A DNA stretch of 64,000 nt from Kuschelorhynchus macadamiae. Lineage: Eukaryota; Arthropoda; Insecta; Coleoptera; Curculionidae. The notes beneath the pieces were generated by a model. That model searched no databases. It saw only the letters and a program-made list of their open reading frames with translations, and was not told the origin of the DNA. This document shows positions 1 to 12,130 of the stretch, piece by piece. The stretch is taken from NCBI GenBank assembly GCA_030620095.1, contig JAUTXW010004495.1:301001-365000 (forward strand), given 5' to 3'. Every line of letters begins with the position of its first letter. Positions within the stretch are counted from its first letter, which is position 1. The translations under genes were made by a program, and so were the position numbers.

Positions 1-446
1 TATTTTTTCCTAATAGCAGTGTCATAAATAATGAAAACAATACCACAGTGAGCTTGATTTGAGTTATCACTAGTGAGTTGGGATTTTGTTTGTGAACCCA
101 TGTACAAATTTTTGAAAATCCCCTGTATATTCCGAAAAAATGGCAATTTCAAAAAACGGGAGAAATTGTTTTTTTGTATCTAATCATAGATTATTTTGGT
201 GTATATGACAATAAATAAAATATTGTTTTGTAAAAAATATCGTTAAATGAAATTTTGTAAAAAATGCAGAGTTTTAGTTTACACCCTGTACAAACCTTTT
301 CTCATCATATCTGGCGATCCACCAGTCGAGTTTGTAATCTACACACCTTGAGTAAGCTGACGTCGAAAACCGCATTTCAATTTAGCTTACCGTTTTTGAA
401 ATATCGAACGTTAAAAATACCCCAAAAAATTACGTTATACAGTTCG

Positions 447-811
447 AGTGTCCAGCAGGTTAGATACTTAAACGCAAATTTCCACCACCATCCAGCACAA
501 GAGAAATCGATTATTAACTCACTAGTATTTAGAGTCATTTCGATTTCTGATCAAGATTCTCTCAACATTTGAAACATCGAAATTGACCGAAGCTCTGCCA
601 GGGAATGGCTATTGCACTGAAGATATTATGCGTTCAATTAAAAAAATATAGTAATCCAACTTCGCGAAAGGATGATAAGGAGCCATCGTTAGGTAGTGTT
701 GTTCTTCCTTACATACATGGCACTACAGACAAAATAGGACGATTACTTCGGCGGTCCAACATACGTAGAATCTTCAATACACATAAGAAGATTAGACAAT
801 GCTTGCGATAC
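447..811 (+). pseudogene. Penelope-like element fragment (RT C-terminus and linker)
   Basis: Translated pieces in two frames match the segment between the reverse transcriptase and GIY-YIG domains of Penelope-like retroelements. The pieces are RYLNANFHHHPAQEKSIINS, then ARNGYCTEDIMRSIKK, then VVLPYIHGTTDKIGRLLRR followed by IFNTHKKIRQCLR. The last phrase recurs almost unchanged in the fragment near 38.95 kb, which supports a common PLE family. The order and strand are those of a PLE, but the reading frame changes near 570-610 and neither catalytic core is present. The GIY-YIG domain that should follow is replaced by an inverted repeat. It is a fossil, not a gene. Confidence 0.7.
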
Positions 812-815
812 GATT

Positions 816-959
816 GCTTTGGGGATTGGGGTCTCGTGTTTCATTTTTGGAACACGCATAGTCTATACAATGAGGAAGTAATTCCTCAAAGATCAAAGAC
901 TTCTAGGTACCTTCTATGCGTGTTCCAAAAATGAAACACGAGACCCCAATCCTCAAAGC
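816..959. repeat. 46-bp inverted repeat (hairpin)
   Basis: Arms at 816-861 and 914-959 are reverse complements over 46 bp with one mismatch, separated by a 52-bp loop. The arm contains GGTCTCGTGTTTCATTTTTG. It begins just where the PLE coding similarity ends, so it may mark a rearrangement or a small foldback insertion. Confidence 0.85.
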
Positions 960-1054
960 AAATAAGTGATGTTTTGGAAGTATTCACAAAGAGGTTATTG
1001 TTTTGACACACCCCCTATGCAATGTCTGAAGCCTTTGGAGATAGGGAGGTAATT

Positions 1055-1252
1055 TCAGGGACACACAATGCATGATGTGTCGTCCGCGAATTGAACCAGG
1101 GAACTTAGGTTTATCTTTAAGTGCATATCATTTGAGAAAATGAGAAATAAAATGGGCGCAAGGATTGACTCCTGTGGGACTCCTTTGTTTATTATAACTG
1201 AGGTAGATAGGAAATACACCCCCATCAATTGGTGAAGTAACGGATATTTCAA
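1055..1252 (-). pseudogene. Non-LTR reverse transcriptase fragment
   Basis: A 65-codon open stretch encodes the palm motifs of a Jockey/CR1-like reverse transcriptase. Motif B reads GVPQESILAPILFLIF (canonical GVPQGSILGP, here with two changes), and motif C reads VQFADDTSCI with the FADD catalytic pair. Only this core remains; the upstream motif A region and the thumb domain are not contiguous with it. It is a separate, strongly truncated insertion. Confidence 0.7.
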
Positions 1253-1259
1253 AAGATCT

Positions 1260-2540
1260 ATCCGTTAAATATGCCCGAGCACCCCAAGGCTTCTAGCTTA
1301 TTCAACAACAGTCAACTGACACCTTTTAATGTTTGTATCAAAACCGAGGCAGCTTGAACCGTATCCCACATTTAAGGTAAACATAACCCAATTTTATTCC
1401 CTTTTTTTGAAAGTAACCGATAGTTTTTCAGCTAGTAGCACAAAAATGAATAAATGTAAAATGATAATTCGTAATGAAGAGAAACTTCTTCTTTGCTTGA
1501 GCAAGTCTTATCGGATATGGAATATTGATGATACTGACGATGATTGGAAACGCGTTAGGGTATGTTTTTTATTGTTAAGCTTAGCAATAAATAAACCTGT
1601 TTCAATCACGCTTGCTGGAATGTATTTCCATGATAACATTCCTCATAAAGCCTAGGTTCTCGATAGATCTTAAAAGTCAATTGATGTCAATTTTCCTCAC
1701 CAATACCTAAATATGTACTGGATGTTATTTTTAACCGACCGTAAGCATAAAAATATTAAATAACACAAAAAATATTAAAAATACAAATACAAAATTTATT
1801 TGCATCAAGTATTTTGAAAATGAAGCATTTATGAACTTCTTTTAATATGGTTGAACCTTAAATGAAAGCACGGTCACATTAGCTCCTATATATTGCCTAA
1901 TGGCCGACATTTTGATCTTTTGTTGGGTAAATACCAACTTAAAATATTGCCTATTATGATGTTTTGATTACGTTACTTCGACTAAAGAAAACCACTTATA
2001 CGATACGTGATTGTAAAATTTTCTTTAGGGAAAATAATAAATATTTCTAAAATTACAAAAAATATATTCACACTAGACAGTAGCTACAAAAAGTATTTAT
2101 GCTAACATCAAGAATCAAACAATCAACTACAGAACTTGTGTCGGAAAACTATTTTTTAATATTGTCGATAATAGCAGATTTATTTCATACGTGCTTTATG
2201 TGAGCTTTCTGCGAAACATCTGGATCATGATTTGTTGCCGTTTATTAAAGTTCTTCGCTTTTACACAGCGATGATCAGCTTGCTAAGACTTGAATGAAAA
2301 AATACATTTAAAATGTGTTGTTGCTTTATGAATTACACTTAAGAGGACATGGAAGTAACTCTAAAAGCGTAGACTTTTGAATATCTTATTAACAGACGAA
2401 AAAAAAGTATCCCCAGGAAAAGTGTGTAGTTTTTTCGTTGAGATTATCGAAAAATCAGTATTTTTTCCTATTTCAAAAAAGCTCATTTATGTAGGAGATA
2501 TCCCTGTTGGTTTTCTTAGGAGCTTAAGGAACAAATTATT
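1260..2540. other. No recognisable gene
   Basis: AT-rich sequence with a few chance open frames (for example 1329-1655 on the plus strand) that show no familiar motif. Presumed intronic DNA of the pgant gene with unrecognised repeat debris. Confidence 0.4.
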
Positions 2541-2559
2541 AATACAAAAATTCTGCATA

Positions 2560-4436
2560 TAAGATACTTAACAACTGGACCATATTTAGATTATGTTCAA
2601 TTCTCTAGCATTAGAGCTTATTGTAAAAATGTATAAACTCAAAAAAAAAATTCTGGCATTCCTCCTGAAATGAATAATAATGGCATTAAAAGTTCTACAG
2701 CTGAGGAAATTATCACTATATTTGCAGAATATTTTTCCCAAATATATAGTAATACTAAATTTCATGTTCCTACTAAGCCACTATCATCTAAAAATGATAA
2801 TCTATTCAATTTAAATATTAAGATTTCTGCAATATATTTAAAATTATCAAAGCTTGATATTAACAAGAGTCCTGGGCCTGATGGTATAATATTCAGGTCC
2901 ATCAGAACTTGTAGCTTTATTCTGGCTCGACCACTCTATATTATATTTAACATGTCATTAGCTATCGTAGAGGTTACCACATTTTGGAAACAATACAAAA
3001 GTTCTAACACTGCACAGATGATATAAACTAATCATCTGCCGATGATACTAACGTGGTTAGCGAAGAACGTAACAAGTTGTGGTCTAGTGTGGTTAGAACT
3101 CTTGTATTTTGATCTATCTTCCACAACAGGTTCCAGAGTTAGAACACATGTTGGAAGATAAGTTTTATTACTCAATTTTAAAGCCTGGCTATTCAACACA
3201 GGTGACTAACTAAAGACTTATAAGCATACTTAATATAATTTCAAAAATGTCTGAGACCTTTGTGTGTGACTGTTTATCATCTTCTCTGTATGGCCAGTTT
3301 CTGAACGAACAATTTGGATTCCTTTCACATTGTTCAACCGAGTTAAACCTCCTTTTATTCACAAATTTCCTGTCGGAGTCCTTGGAGGGTGACTGTTAGG
3401 CGCATGCCATTTACACTTATTTCTCCGGAGGGTGAATGATAGGCGCATGCCATTTACACTTATTTCTCCAAGACCTTTTTGTTAGACTAAATTATGCAGT
3501 TCTCATTTACAAATTGGATGTTCTGGAGGAGCATGGCTTGAATTATAAATCAGATCTAGCAGATCACAGATAGTAGGAGGATCCATAACTTCAAATCTAG
3601 AGAAATTCAGGTGCCCTCTAGAGTATCGCACGGTTCACATCTTGGCCCTTTACTCTTTAATGTCTACATACATGAATGTTTTCTTAATAACTATTTTCTT
3701 TTTTTTGTTGATGATTTGAAGTTTTTCACGAGAGTTGGAAGTGTAGACAATTGTCTGGGGCTTCAGTCTGATCTTGAGAGACTAGTCATTTGATGCGATC
3801 AAAACAGATAAAATTGAATACCAAAAAATGTCACTATATAGTTTTCGGTAGGAAAAGAACTTCTAATTTTAACTATAATATTAACAATATTCCTCTTGAA
3901 ATTGTTTCTCAGATCAGGGACCTTGGTATTCTTCTGGATAGTCAGTTTAGTTTTATACCCCACATCACATCCATCATTTCTAAATTTTTAGAAATGTTAC
4001 GATTCATTAAGCCTTGTGCTAATGATTTTCAAACTGTTGGTTCGATCAAAATTCTTTATTATACATTGGTCCATCTTTACTTGAACTATGCATCTTGTAT
4101 TTGGTTCCCTTACAATGTTCATATCCAGGCTCTGGAGAGAGTGCAACACAAATTTCTCAAATTCATTCTATTTAAACAAAATCGGCAAGAGGTTAACCTC
4201 AGCATTCTCCAAATTCGCCGCATGCATAAAGATTAAACATTGTCTTATATTGTCTGTAATTTCTTCTGTGATTTCTTTTTCTTCAGTTCAGTGCTTTATA
4301 TTACATCGTTGTCTTGTTGATTGTATTATTAATTTTCTAAATTTTAGATTATTACTAATATTTTTTTATTTATTTATTTTCAACATTCCCAACCAACTGT
4401 ATAAGTTCATTACAGGGAATTCTATACAACTCTAAT
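2560..4436 (+). pseudogene. Jockey/CR1-like non-LTR retrotransposon, RT part, degenerate
   Basis: Successive frames give the RT region in order. The linker RYLTTGPYLDYVQFSSIRAY is followed by SAEEII-like text and LDINKSPGPDGI (RT0-1). Next come CLSSSLYGQFLNEQFGFLS (RT2), SHGSHLGPLLFNVYI (motif B) and FFVDDLKFFTRVG (motif C). The thumb segment DLGILLDSQFSF...YASCIWFP (about 3790-4236) ends the series. At least four frameshifts or stops separate these pieces, the endonuclease is absent upstream, and a 43-bp tandem duplication lies inside the RT (3384-3469). Family membership is clear, the clade name is approximate, and the element is dead. Confidence 0.8.
3384..3469. repeat. 43-bp tandem duplication inside RT fossil
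   Basis: The unit at 3384-3426 is repeated at 3427-3469 with about two differences. Both copies contain the text GGCGCATGCCATTTACACTT. The duplication shifts the RT reading frame and therefore arose after, or caused, inactivation. Confidence 0.9.
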
Positions 4437-5990
4437 ACTATACTAATATTATAACAAACTAACAATTAAGAATAATATTAAATAACAAAATAAATAATAA
4501 TTAAAGAACAAAATAAATAATATTAACACAGTCAAAATTATTTTTTCTATAAATCACGTTTCGATAAAAAATGTTTTTTAACTTCCTTTTTAAATTTTAT
4601 TAAAGTTTTTATTCTGCGTAAATGTGTTGGTAATCGATTACATACTAATATACCATCATATAATAAAGATTTTTTTTTGCAAAATTGCTTCGAATATAAG
4701 TTGTATTTAATAAATTTGTTTGTCGTGTGGCATGATTATGTAATAGCCAAATTTTGTATATATATTTATTGTTGGTTCTAGGAAAGGAAGTTTATGTATA
4801 CATTTAATAATTTTTTTTTGGTAACAACATAAAGGTTTCATTGTTTTTAAATTAGCAGATCCCCAAACTGAAATCAAATATTGCAATTTTGAATATATTA
4901 ATGCAAAATAAATATTTTTCATAAATTTTAATGGTATATCTGGTATATTTTATATAGAATTCCTACTCGAGGAGATATACTTTTTCTATATGATTCCGTC
5001 AACTTAAATTTTCATCCATGTATAGTCCCAAAAATTGAATGCATTTACTATAATTAATATTTTGTTGGTTAAAGTTAATTGGTTTCATTTGATTACTTAT
5101 ATGATTTTTGCTTATAAACATAAAAGAAGATTTTTCAAAATTTAAAGTTAGTTTATGAGATTGCAGCCAATTGGATATAATTGTTAAATCTTCTGCAATG
5201 TAGCATCTAATTTCTGAAAAATTATTTCCAAAATAAAAAATAGTTGTATCATCCGCAAATACTTTTATAGTTCCATTAAATTTTAATTTTGAAATTGAAT
5301 TTATGTATATTAAAAATAAAATAGGTCCTAATATTGAACCTTGAGGTACACCACATGACATTTCTTTAATATCAGTAATAATATCAATAACTGCAGTCTC
5401 TGTATCCCTAGACTTTCGAAACCCATATTGACCACTCAATAGTAAATTTTTAATTTCTAAATAATTTGATAATTTATTGTGCATTACTTTTTCTAGAATT
5501 TTTGATAGAACTGGTAATAGAGATATCGGTCTATAATTATTTGGATTAATATTATTTCCGCCTTTATATATTGGCGAAACTCTAGATATTTTCATTTTTT
5601 AGGAACAATACCTGCTTTAAAAGATAAATTAATTATATGTTTTAAAATTGGAATTAGTTGAATTTTGATTGTTTTAATAATTATTATAGAAATATTATCA
5701 TGACCACTAGATTTTCTTGGATTCAGGTTATCAAAAATTTTTTCTATGGCCACATTAGTTATGCTCGCTTCATCCATAAACATACATAAAATTGTTCTTT
5801 AAAAAATTTTTGTTTCATTGACCTAATCATTTTCTTTACATATTTATTGTATTCGTTATAAATTTGTGCATGGTGTAAGTTTTCCGGAATTTTTTTTTTT
5901 GTTTAAATAATATTTGTTACGAGTCTTTATGAGTTTTTCTAATTCTGGAGTAAACCATAAATAAATAATTGTCGGTTTAAAAACTGAAGA
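4366..5990 (-). pseudogene. Second non-LTR retrotransposon (convergent), internally deleted
   Basis: On the minus strand, reading from high to low coordinates, the linker WFTPELEKLIKTRNKYY lies near 5900. It is followed by LNPRKSSGHDNISIIIIK (5592-5783) and KISRVSPIYKGGNN then NYRPISLLPVLSKILEKVM (5595 down). CGVPQGSILGPILFLIYIN (motif B) and IKVFADDTTIFYF (motif C, FADD) come next. A thumb fragment with LIYSKLQYLISVWGSANL lies at 4707-4922. Two defects stand out. The frame shifts in an A-run at about 5590. The segment that should hold motif A (DLxKAFD) is missing between TETAVIDIITDI and CGVPQGS. The 3' end is the ATAAATAAATA tail near 4366-4380, facing the end of the plus-strand fossil at 2560-4436. 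Confidence 0.8.
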
Positions 5991-8900
5991 ACTTTCGATC
6001 CTGTTATAAAATTTTGATAAATTTCAATGTATTTCTTTTGTCAAAAAACTATGTATTAAATAACGACTCGTTTTTCCAGGTCCACCGCCATATTTTATCC
6101 AGCTCATTCGTTAGATTAGTGAGATTTTTGTTAGTGACCTAAATGAACTTGTGACAACGAAAGAATAGAACATTTGAGAAAATTAGCTGAAAGTCAGGGA
6201 CTACCTACGTTATCTGAAACATATGCGTCAAATTGATTATTTTGCTCGAGGTTGTCTTAAAAACAAAACCAGGATTTTCTATCAATTTACGATCGGCCAG
6301 TTTTTAAGTTCATCGGTGGCTCAATGGCTTTTTTCATGTCCTTTTTCAAGAAACATATTTAGCTAAGGAGGGAACAAAATTTGACGCCAGCGATGAAAGC
6401 ATCTATGAATTTAAAAACTTGCCTTGTTCTAATGTTTAGACCACGGTCTAAGGGCGGCACCTGCGGGGATTTTGTCCCCAGAGCAGTTTGACAAAATCGT
6501 ATTAATTATTTTAAAAATCAAACAAAGTAGATCTAAAATTTTGGCAGTACATTTTTGGCTTGTCTTCTCTAAACATAATAAAAACGATGGAATAAAATAT
6601 AGGTTTAAATTCAAACACCTATAATCATGTCTAAACACGACTAACCTTGACTTCCTTGATACATTTTCAAGGATTTGTATCAACCATTTCCAATAGTTTT
6701 CACTTATCAATCTAAACATAAATGTGAATCCAGCCAATATATGACAATGTAAAGTCTAGAAAATTAATTCTGAAATGTACCATTTCAAATTAAATCATTG
6801 TTGATCTTCTAAGCTAGTCTTGGCTTAGGTACTTAGAAAGGCTGTTGAATTGTCTTTTATTTAATTTTGTGTACGGCAGTATATTTTTTCTCATCGATTT
6901 ATTTTGAATATCCTTTACCTTATTTTTTATCAGGGAAATGTGCATTTCATACTTTTTTTCTTTTTTGCTCGCAAATGTCAAAGTAGAGAGACAGTAGAAG
7001 GCAAAGCAATAATATGTTGAGTAATTTGTCTTCTGTTGGGCATTATAGCTTGCACGTTATCGCTTTACTTAATACTAAATTATCTTGGCCTAAGTCACTC
7101 CATAAGACCTAAAGTTGTTTTAGTCGCATCTGTCTCATCAAGAAAAAAAATTATAAAAGTTTCATATTTAATTTATTATTTCATTTTTGATAGTATTTAT
7201 TGATAAATAAAGTAGAAAAATACAAAGTAATTTGGAAAGCAATAAATCGATCAGAAAAATAAAAATGACACAATGCCAGATCAGAGTCAGAAAAAAATTT
7301 GTTTGGCAATATTTCTAAAAAGTTTGTTTTATGATGTAATATTGGATGCTACTTGAACGTGTAAAAAGAAAGTTTTTGGATACGCATGGTGTATCAGTAT
7401 ATGAACAGGCATCATTTAACTTACCAAGGAGCACAAATTAATTGGTTTGCTAATTACAGATGCACGCTAAAGTGATATCGCTGATTCTGTTAAAGTTGTT
7501 TATGAAAGCGTTGTTTTCCGTTTAATTTCCCAATGATAATACTTCGATTAACAACCATTGATGGATTAAGGTTTACAAATTCTAGGGTTGCTTTTGTAAT
7601 ACACTAAAACAAAAACACCTCCCATCTACGTTTGGTTTCATGAACAGCTATAAACTGGCGCATTGAATGGAATACTATCATGTTTGTAGATGAGAGTTAT
7701 CTCTGTCTTATATATACACTATATCTGAAGGCGGTCAAATTCTATGGGGAGAGTTACTACTACTCTTAAAAATTGCATGCCATTGAAAAGACTCATACGC
7801 TATGATATGAATGGGAATTCAATTTTTACGATTGGCGAATTGACTTGAAGGTTTGGACGATAATTGTTGTAATAAGTAATTTGATGATAATATGCATGCT
7901 CGTTAGGCAAAAATGCCAATAAAAAAAACTAAAAACATCCACTAATGATCACTTGCAATTACCTATCTATCATGCTGAAAAAAATATATTTTACTGGACT
8001 GATAAATCTCCTTGGAAATTAAGCTATCGTGAATGTTAAATTTGATCACAAAAAAAAAGAAAAAATACCAACAAATTTAAAAATAAGAAAAAAGACAAAT
8101 AAAAGACAATTACATGAGGGCCATTTCTTTTTTCAATTTTGAGATGTGATCGGTATCAAATATGAGGTGACCATGACTCAGCCTTGCCAACTTTGTAGAG
8201 AAAAAAGTAATGTCGAAAAGAAGGCCATTACGACACAAAATAGTGTCGAAAAGACGTCTTCATGAGTATAAAATAGAAAAATAATATTTTTATTCAAGTG
8301 TCGTAAATTAAGGGAAAACTTCCACCAAACCTTTTATTAAATTATCACCATAGTTTCACCTTATTTTTTTATTTTCGGCTCAGCTAATTTCTAGTTTAAA
8401 ATTTAAATTTTGTACTATTTTAAGAGGTGTGTTATTCTATTGTTTTGGATTCTTGACAAAATGAGTATTTTTTCCTCAGAAAATTGGCGTAAAATACCTT
8501 AAAATTACGAGTATACATATATTTTTACCATAAAGAATGGAACTATGTTTTAACAAAGTTATTGTTACCACATCTTTATAAAATAGATTTGATAGTTTTT
8601 TGTCCCCAATATATTTTTTTTAGATTTTGACCTAAAATATGTTCCCTCTCCCCCCAAAAAGAGGATATTTCCCCTCCCGGAGGAAACCCTTGAAATTCAA
8701 CACTGCTGCTTTAGACGAATAGCAAATTCGAATATCTGATTTCAAGCAAAGTGTACTGGATACGTTCCAAGTTTCGTACGTGTCTCATAACGATTTCTTT
8801 ATTGCTTGGGGTATAGATAGTCCTTAGAACGAACAAAATTAATGTGTATATAACTGGTTAAGAAATAATTCACGGCATTTAAGGCATTTTGTTCGATATG

Positions 8901-9040
8901 TTGAAAGAATCTCTTTTGATTTTTCTTTCCGTCTTAAATCGCATTTTAAATTAAAATATTACCAATTTTAATTAATTAAATAATTACATTTAATATTACA
9001 GGTTAAGTAATTAATTTGTGCTTAGGATATAATATATTAT
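5991..9040. other. No recognisable gene
   Basis: About 3 kb of AT-rich DNA without a supported coding region. The frame at 6429-6737 (minus) shows no known motif. A short perfect hairpin (GGGGATTTTGTCCCC) lies near 6458. Presumed intron. Confidence 0.4.
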
Positions 9041-9044
9041 ATAT

Positions 9045-9749
9045 ACAGGGTGTCATTTGGAAACTTATTGACCATATATATTTTGATACAAGGGGCCACA
9101 GATTTTAAAATATCGACCAATTTTAATATTCACCGTTAATAAAAATTTTTAAAGTACCTAATTGTATTATTAAGACACGGTTCAAGTCTAATAAATAACA
9201 CTTAAAAAACATATAAAGAGCGATTTTAAATGTACTAAAAATTATCCAAATAAATTAGAATATTTGGATGCGATATCGTACAATTCAAATTTGATTGCAC
9301 ACGTGAATTGTATTAAAGTTATTTGAAAACATTTTCGTTTTACATCTATTTTATTTTCATGTATTACACTCACTTGTTTAACCGCATACTGCGCGACATG
9401 ACAAATGATCAAACGTTGGATAATGTAGTGATAAAAATATCTAATAAAAGTTCACTGGTTTATTTTCTTTTTCTTTTTTATCATAACTATATCATTATAA
9501 AAGCATGACACAAACAAAATGCTAATGTATGTAATGTATCAAGTTATTTTATTTTATTCTACTTTTAAAATATATTTTTAACATGATTTGGAACAAAAAC
9601 ATATTGAAGGCTATAAAAGAACATAAAAAAGAAAAAAAATTCTTAAAGGTAATTGACAGGCTTAATTTTAAGAAATTCCAGGAATATATAATAATATAAA
9701 AAATAATGGCCGATATCTGAAAAATCTGTGACACTGTTTCACCCTGTAT
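9045..9749. mobile_element. Possible non-autonomous DNA element with CAGGGTG ends
   Basis: TATACAGGGTG at about 9046 and its reverse complement CACCCTGTATA at about 9740 bound a 0.7-kb AT-rich segment without a coding region. TA flanks both ends. The same CAGGGTG terminal word is used by the two mariner-superfamily elements at 33392 and 47675. Only about 10 bp are shared between the ends, so the pairing could be coincidental. Confidence 0.3.
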
Positions 9750-9844
9750 ATTCAACTGAATCTAAATAAAAACAAAATCACTTTTGTGTGTATATCATAC
9801 ACTAGTTTTGTTACAAACAAAAGTATTGACAAGGAAACAAATCA

Positions 9845-10003
9845 ACAAAATTCTCGCCGAAGCCTCGGATGAAATATTATGCAGTTGCAGCAATTTTCGG
9901 TGTATTTGGAGCCTGTCGTCGAGAAGAGTTGTGCAATTTGAAATTAAATAATATTGAGGATTTGGGAACTTCACTAGTTTTGCATATACCAGACAAAAAC
10001 TAA
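9845..10003 (+). pseudogene. Crypton-like tyrosine recombinase fragment
   Basis: A 53-codon stretch ending at a stop reads KPRMKYYAVAAIFGVFGACR followed by REELCNLKLNNIEDLG and VLHIPDKN. This is the catalytic-box-I region of Crypton-type tyrosine recombinases: the GACRREEL text carries the first catalytic Arg, followed by the beta strands that end in IPD(T)K. The equivalent text in the larger copy at 58.3 kb is GVARVCRSNELCEMKM. The His-x-x-Arg and Tyr boxes do not follow, so this is a truncated fossil. It abuts the duplicated segment at 10024. Confidence 0.65.
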
Positions 10004-10023
10004 TGTGCAACGAACCTTTGTTC

Positions 10024-10371
10024 TTAGTGGTACATTGTATATGAACTTGTATGAATAGTACATAACCCTTCGTATAGCAAATATTATAAGATGCATTAAA
10101 AATAAATGTGCCAGGGCTGGTGGACTGGATCACCGAGTCTTTTGAACACAGAGAGTATTAGGCGGTCTTGCTATGTCATCTAAGAAAACCTTTTGATTAG
10201 TGGTACATTGTATATGAACTTGTATGAATAGTACATAACCCTTCGTATACCAAATATTATAAGATGCATTAAAAATAAATATGCCAGAGCTACTGGATTG
10301 GATCATCGAGTCTTTTGAACACAGAGAGTATTAGGCGGTCGTGCTACGTTATCTAAGTAAGGCTTTTGATT
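10024..10371. repeat. 173-bp tandem duplication
   Basis: Two adjacent copies (10024-10196 and 10197-about 10371) share long stretches such as GGTACATTGTATATGAACTT and differ at only a few positions. The second copy runs into the RT text LSKAFDSVSH, so the duplication includes the 5' edge of the retrotransposon fragment that follows. Confidence 0.9.
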
Positions 10372-11371
10372 CCGTTTCGCACAGGTTACTTACTCAGAAA
10401 CTTTCTATAATTTTGAACGTTTAAGTATCAAACTTATTCAATCAAACAATACGCTTCAAGTGATAAGGGCTCAATATTAGCTCCAATTTGATTCTAGGAT
10501 TAATGATTTACCTTTGGAGGGGCAAATGTAAGACTCACGTTTTTCGCAGACACTACCCTGTCTGTAACCAGTGACAGCCTTGATGAGGCTGTGAGTGGCT
10601 TGTGCGCTAATATCTCCTGAGCCACGCGCATTCGAGAGGGAAGAATGGTTTGCTTCTGAATAAAGACGAAACAAGTATGTTATTTTCTCACTGAAAGATA
10701 CAGAATTACTAAACAAGAAAATCGGACCTGTCAAGTTCCTCGGACTTCACCTAGATCCCAAATTGGGATAGATCCCGCAAATAGAACATATAGTGGCTAG
10801 AGTATTCGCAGGTCTGAGTTATAGAGAGGATTGCCGACCAGCTTTTGTGTCTTAGCGCATAACTACTTTACCATCTGTTTCTATTCTTGAAAACTTAACT
10901 TATGTAAAGACAAATGTTGATCAATTCCAGGTTCATGGAGGACTTCACAGCTATGATAGGAGACAACGGAATAATTTGATTCCTATATTTCACCGTCTTG
11001 AAAGGTGTTGAGATTGCCCTGGAAGCATCGCAGTAAAATTTTATAAACTTAAAAAATATGCCGCCTATTGAAAGCCTTGTACAACATCAAAGAAATTTTA
11101 AAGTGTCCCTTGTAAATAGTGTTATTATTCTAAATATGTTTGTAATAATTATCATTGTTAGTGTATTATTTTTAAATGTACTATTGTTATTTTAGATTCA
11201 TTGGGAATATCACTGTAGTATTATGATTTTCTTATTTTTTAAACACTTATTTTTATATAATCATTTTAATGATACATCTTATTATCGATTTTGTATTTTT
11301 ATTTTATTATACTGACGTGTGTAAGTGCTATATGTACATTGACATTAAATGAATAAATAAATAAATAATAA
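10330..11371 (+). pseudogene. Non-LTR retrotransposon 3' fragment with AATAAA-type tail
   Basis: Motif A of a Jockey-like RT reads YLSKAFDSVSHRLLTQKL at about 10345-10400. It is followed, after frame breaks, by GSILAP (motif B remnant), FADTTLSVTSDSLDEAV (motif C remnant, one residue short of FADDT) and a KFLGLHLDP-like thumb phrase near 10740. Many stops interrupt the frame. The element ends in GACATTAAATGAATAAATAA and further AATAAA repeats at 11341-11371, the usual simple-repeat tail of this group. It lies about 430 bp from the pgant exon. Confidence 0.7.
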
Positions 11372-11800
11372 TTTTTACACAACGCCATTTATCGTTTATA
11401 AGCATAACAACATAACACAGCGTTCTTAATCGCCAAAAAATATTAGATTAGTATGGTGGAGCAGAATATTGAAAGAAGTGAAATAAATAAGAAGGTTAAG
11501 CAAATTTTATCACGTTCATGCCTACTTTCTTCATTATCTAATATAATAAGCCACTATAAGCAATGAATCTGCAGCTGTATATTAAAACTTTAATATTAAT
11601 CTATCACATATTAACTATTCCAATTGGATCTCAATAAGTTGGTCGTATTGATTATTTAAATTCATAATTTGCTGCAAAATTATGTTTACGATATTTTTAG
11701 ATCAACTCTATTCAAAACGAAGCAAACGTAATTGACTACTGAAAAGCTTAAGGACGATTATTTTAAAAATGAGTGGTTCAAGCCACTGGTTAAATATTAC
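11372..11800. other. Intron sequence flanking a pgant exon
   Basis: No coding signal. On the minus strand this is the start of the intron that follows the exon ending at 11801; the donor (GTAATA) occupies 11795-11800. Confidence 0.5.
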
Positions 11801-11940
11801 CTCTCCATTAGCAACAGCATCTCCTGGAATAAAAAGCTCTGGATAGATATTATCTAAATACCATTGGAAGCTTTTACATCCCAGTCCCGCTCTCAATGCT
11901 TTCCTTCCACTGATATCTCCAAAGTCACCTCTATCGCTTC
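11801..11940 (-). CDS. pgant: pgant (polypeptide GalNAc-transferase) internal exon
   Basis: This exon belongs to a Golgi enzyme that starts mucin-type O-glycosylation by moving GalNAc from UDP-GalNAc to Ser/Thr. The 140-bp exon encodes DRGDFGDISGRKALRAGLGC then KSFQWYLDNIYPELFIPGD and AVANGE. This is the end of the catalytic domain (GD...RK.LR..L.CK.F.WYL.NIYPE) leading into the ricin-B lectin domain of the family. On the minus strand the acceptor is TTGTTGTAG before G-11940, and the donor is GAG|GTAATA at 11800. The exon starts with two bases of a split codon and ends in phase 0. Its two leading bases complete the Gly codon opened by the exon at 42352-42604, which is strong evidence that the two are consecutive. 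The lectin exons were not found in the window; they should lie below position 1 or be too short to recognise. The exact paralogue is unknown. Confidence 0.9.
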
Positions 11941-11942
11941 CT

Positions 11943-12130
11943 ACAACAAATCAATAACGTAAAATTACACAATATTTTCTATTAAATTGCTTTTGATTTG
12001 GTAGTCATATAAAGTTTAAGAAAAACAAGTTGTAGAGTTATTAGTGAGTTCTAAAACTCGTCAGCAAAGGGAAATTTTTGAAACAGAAAAACTAAAGGCG
12101 CCATATTTCAAGCAATTGTTTTTCGATGTG
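11943..12130. other. Intron edge (3' side of the 30.4-kb intron)
   Basis: No gene. Minus-strand intron 3' end; the acceptor AG is at 11941-11942. Confidence 0.5.

Noticed and set aside
264..572. Novel 102-residue protein
   Set aside because: Its second half is PLE linker text in frame and its first half has no feature; it is part of the PLE fossil.
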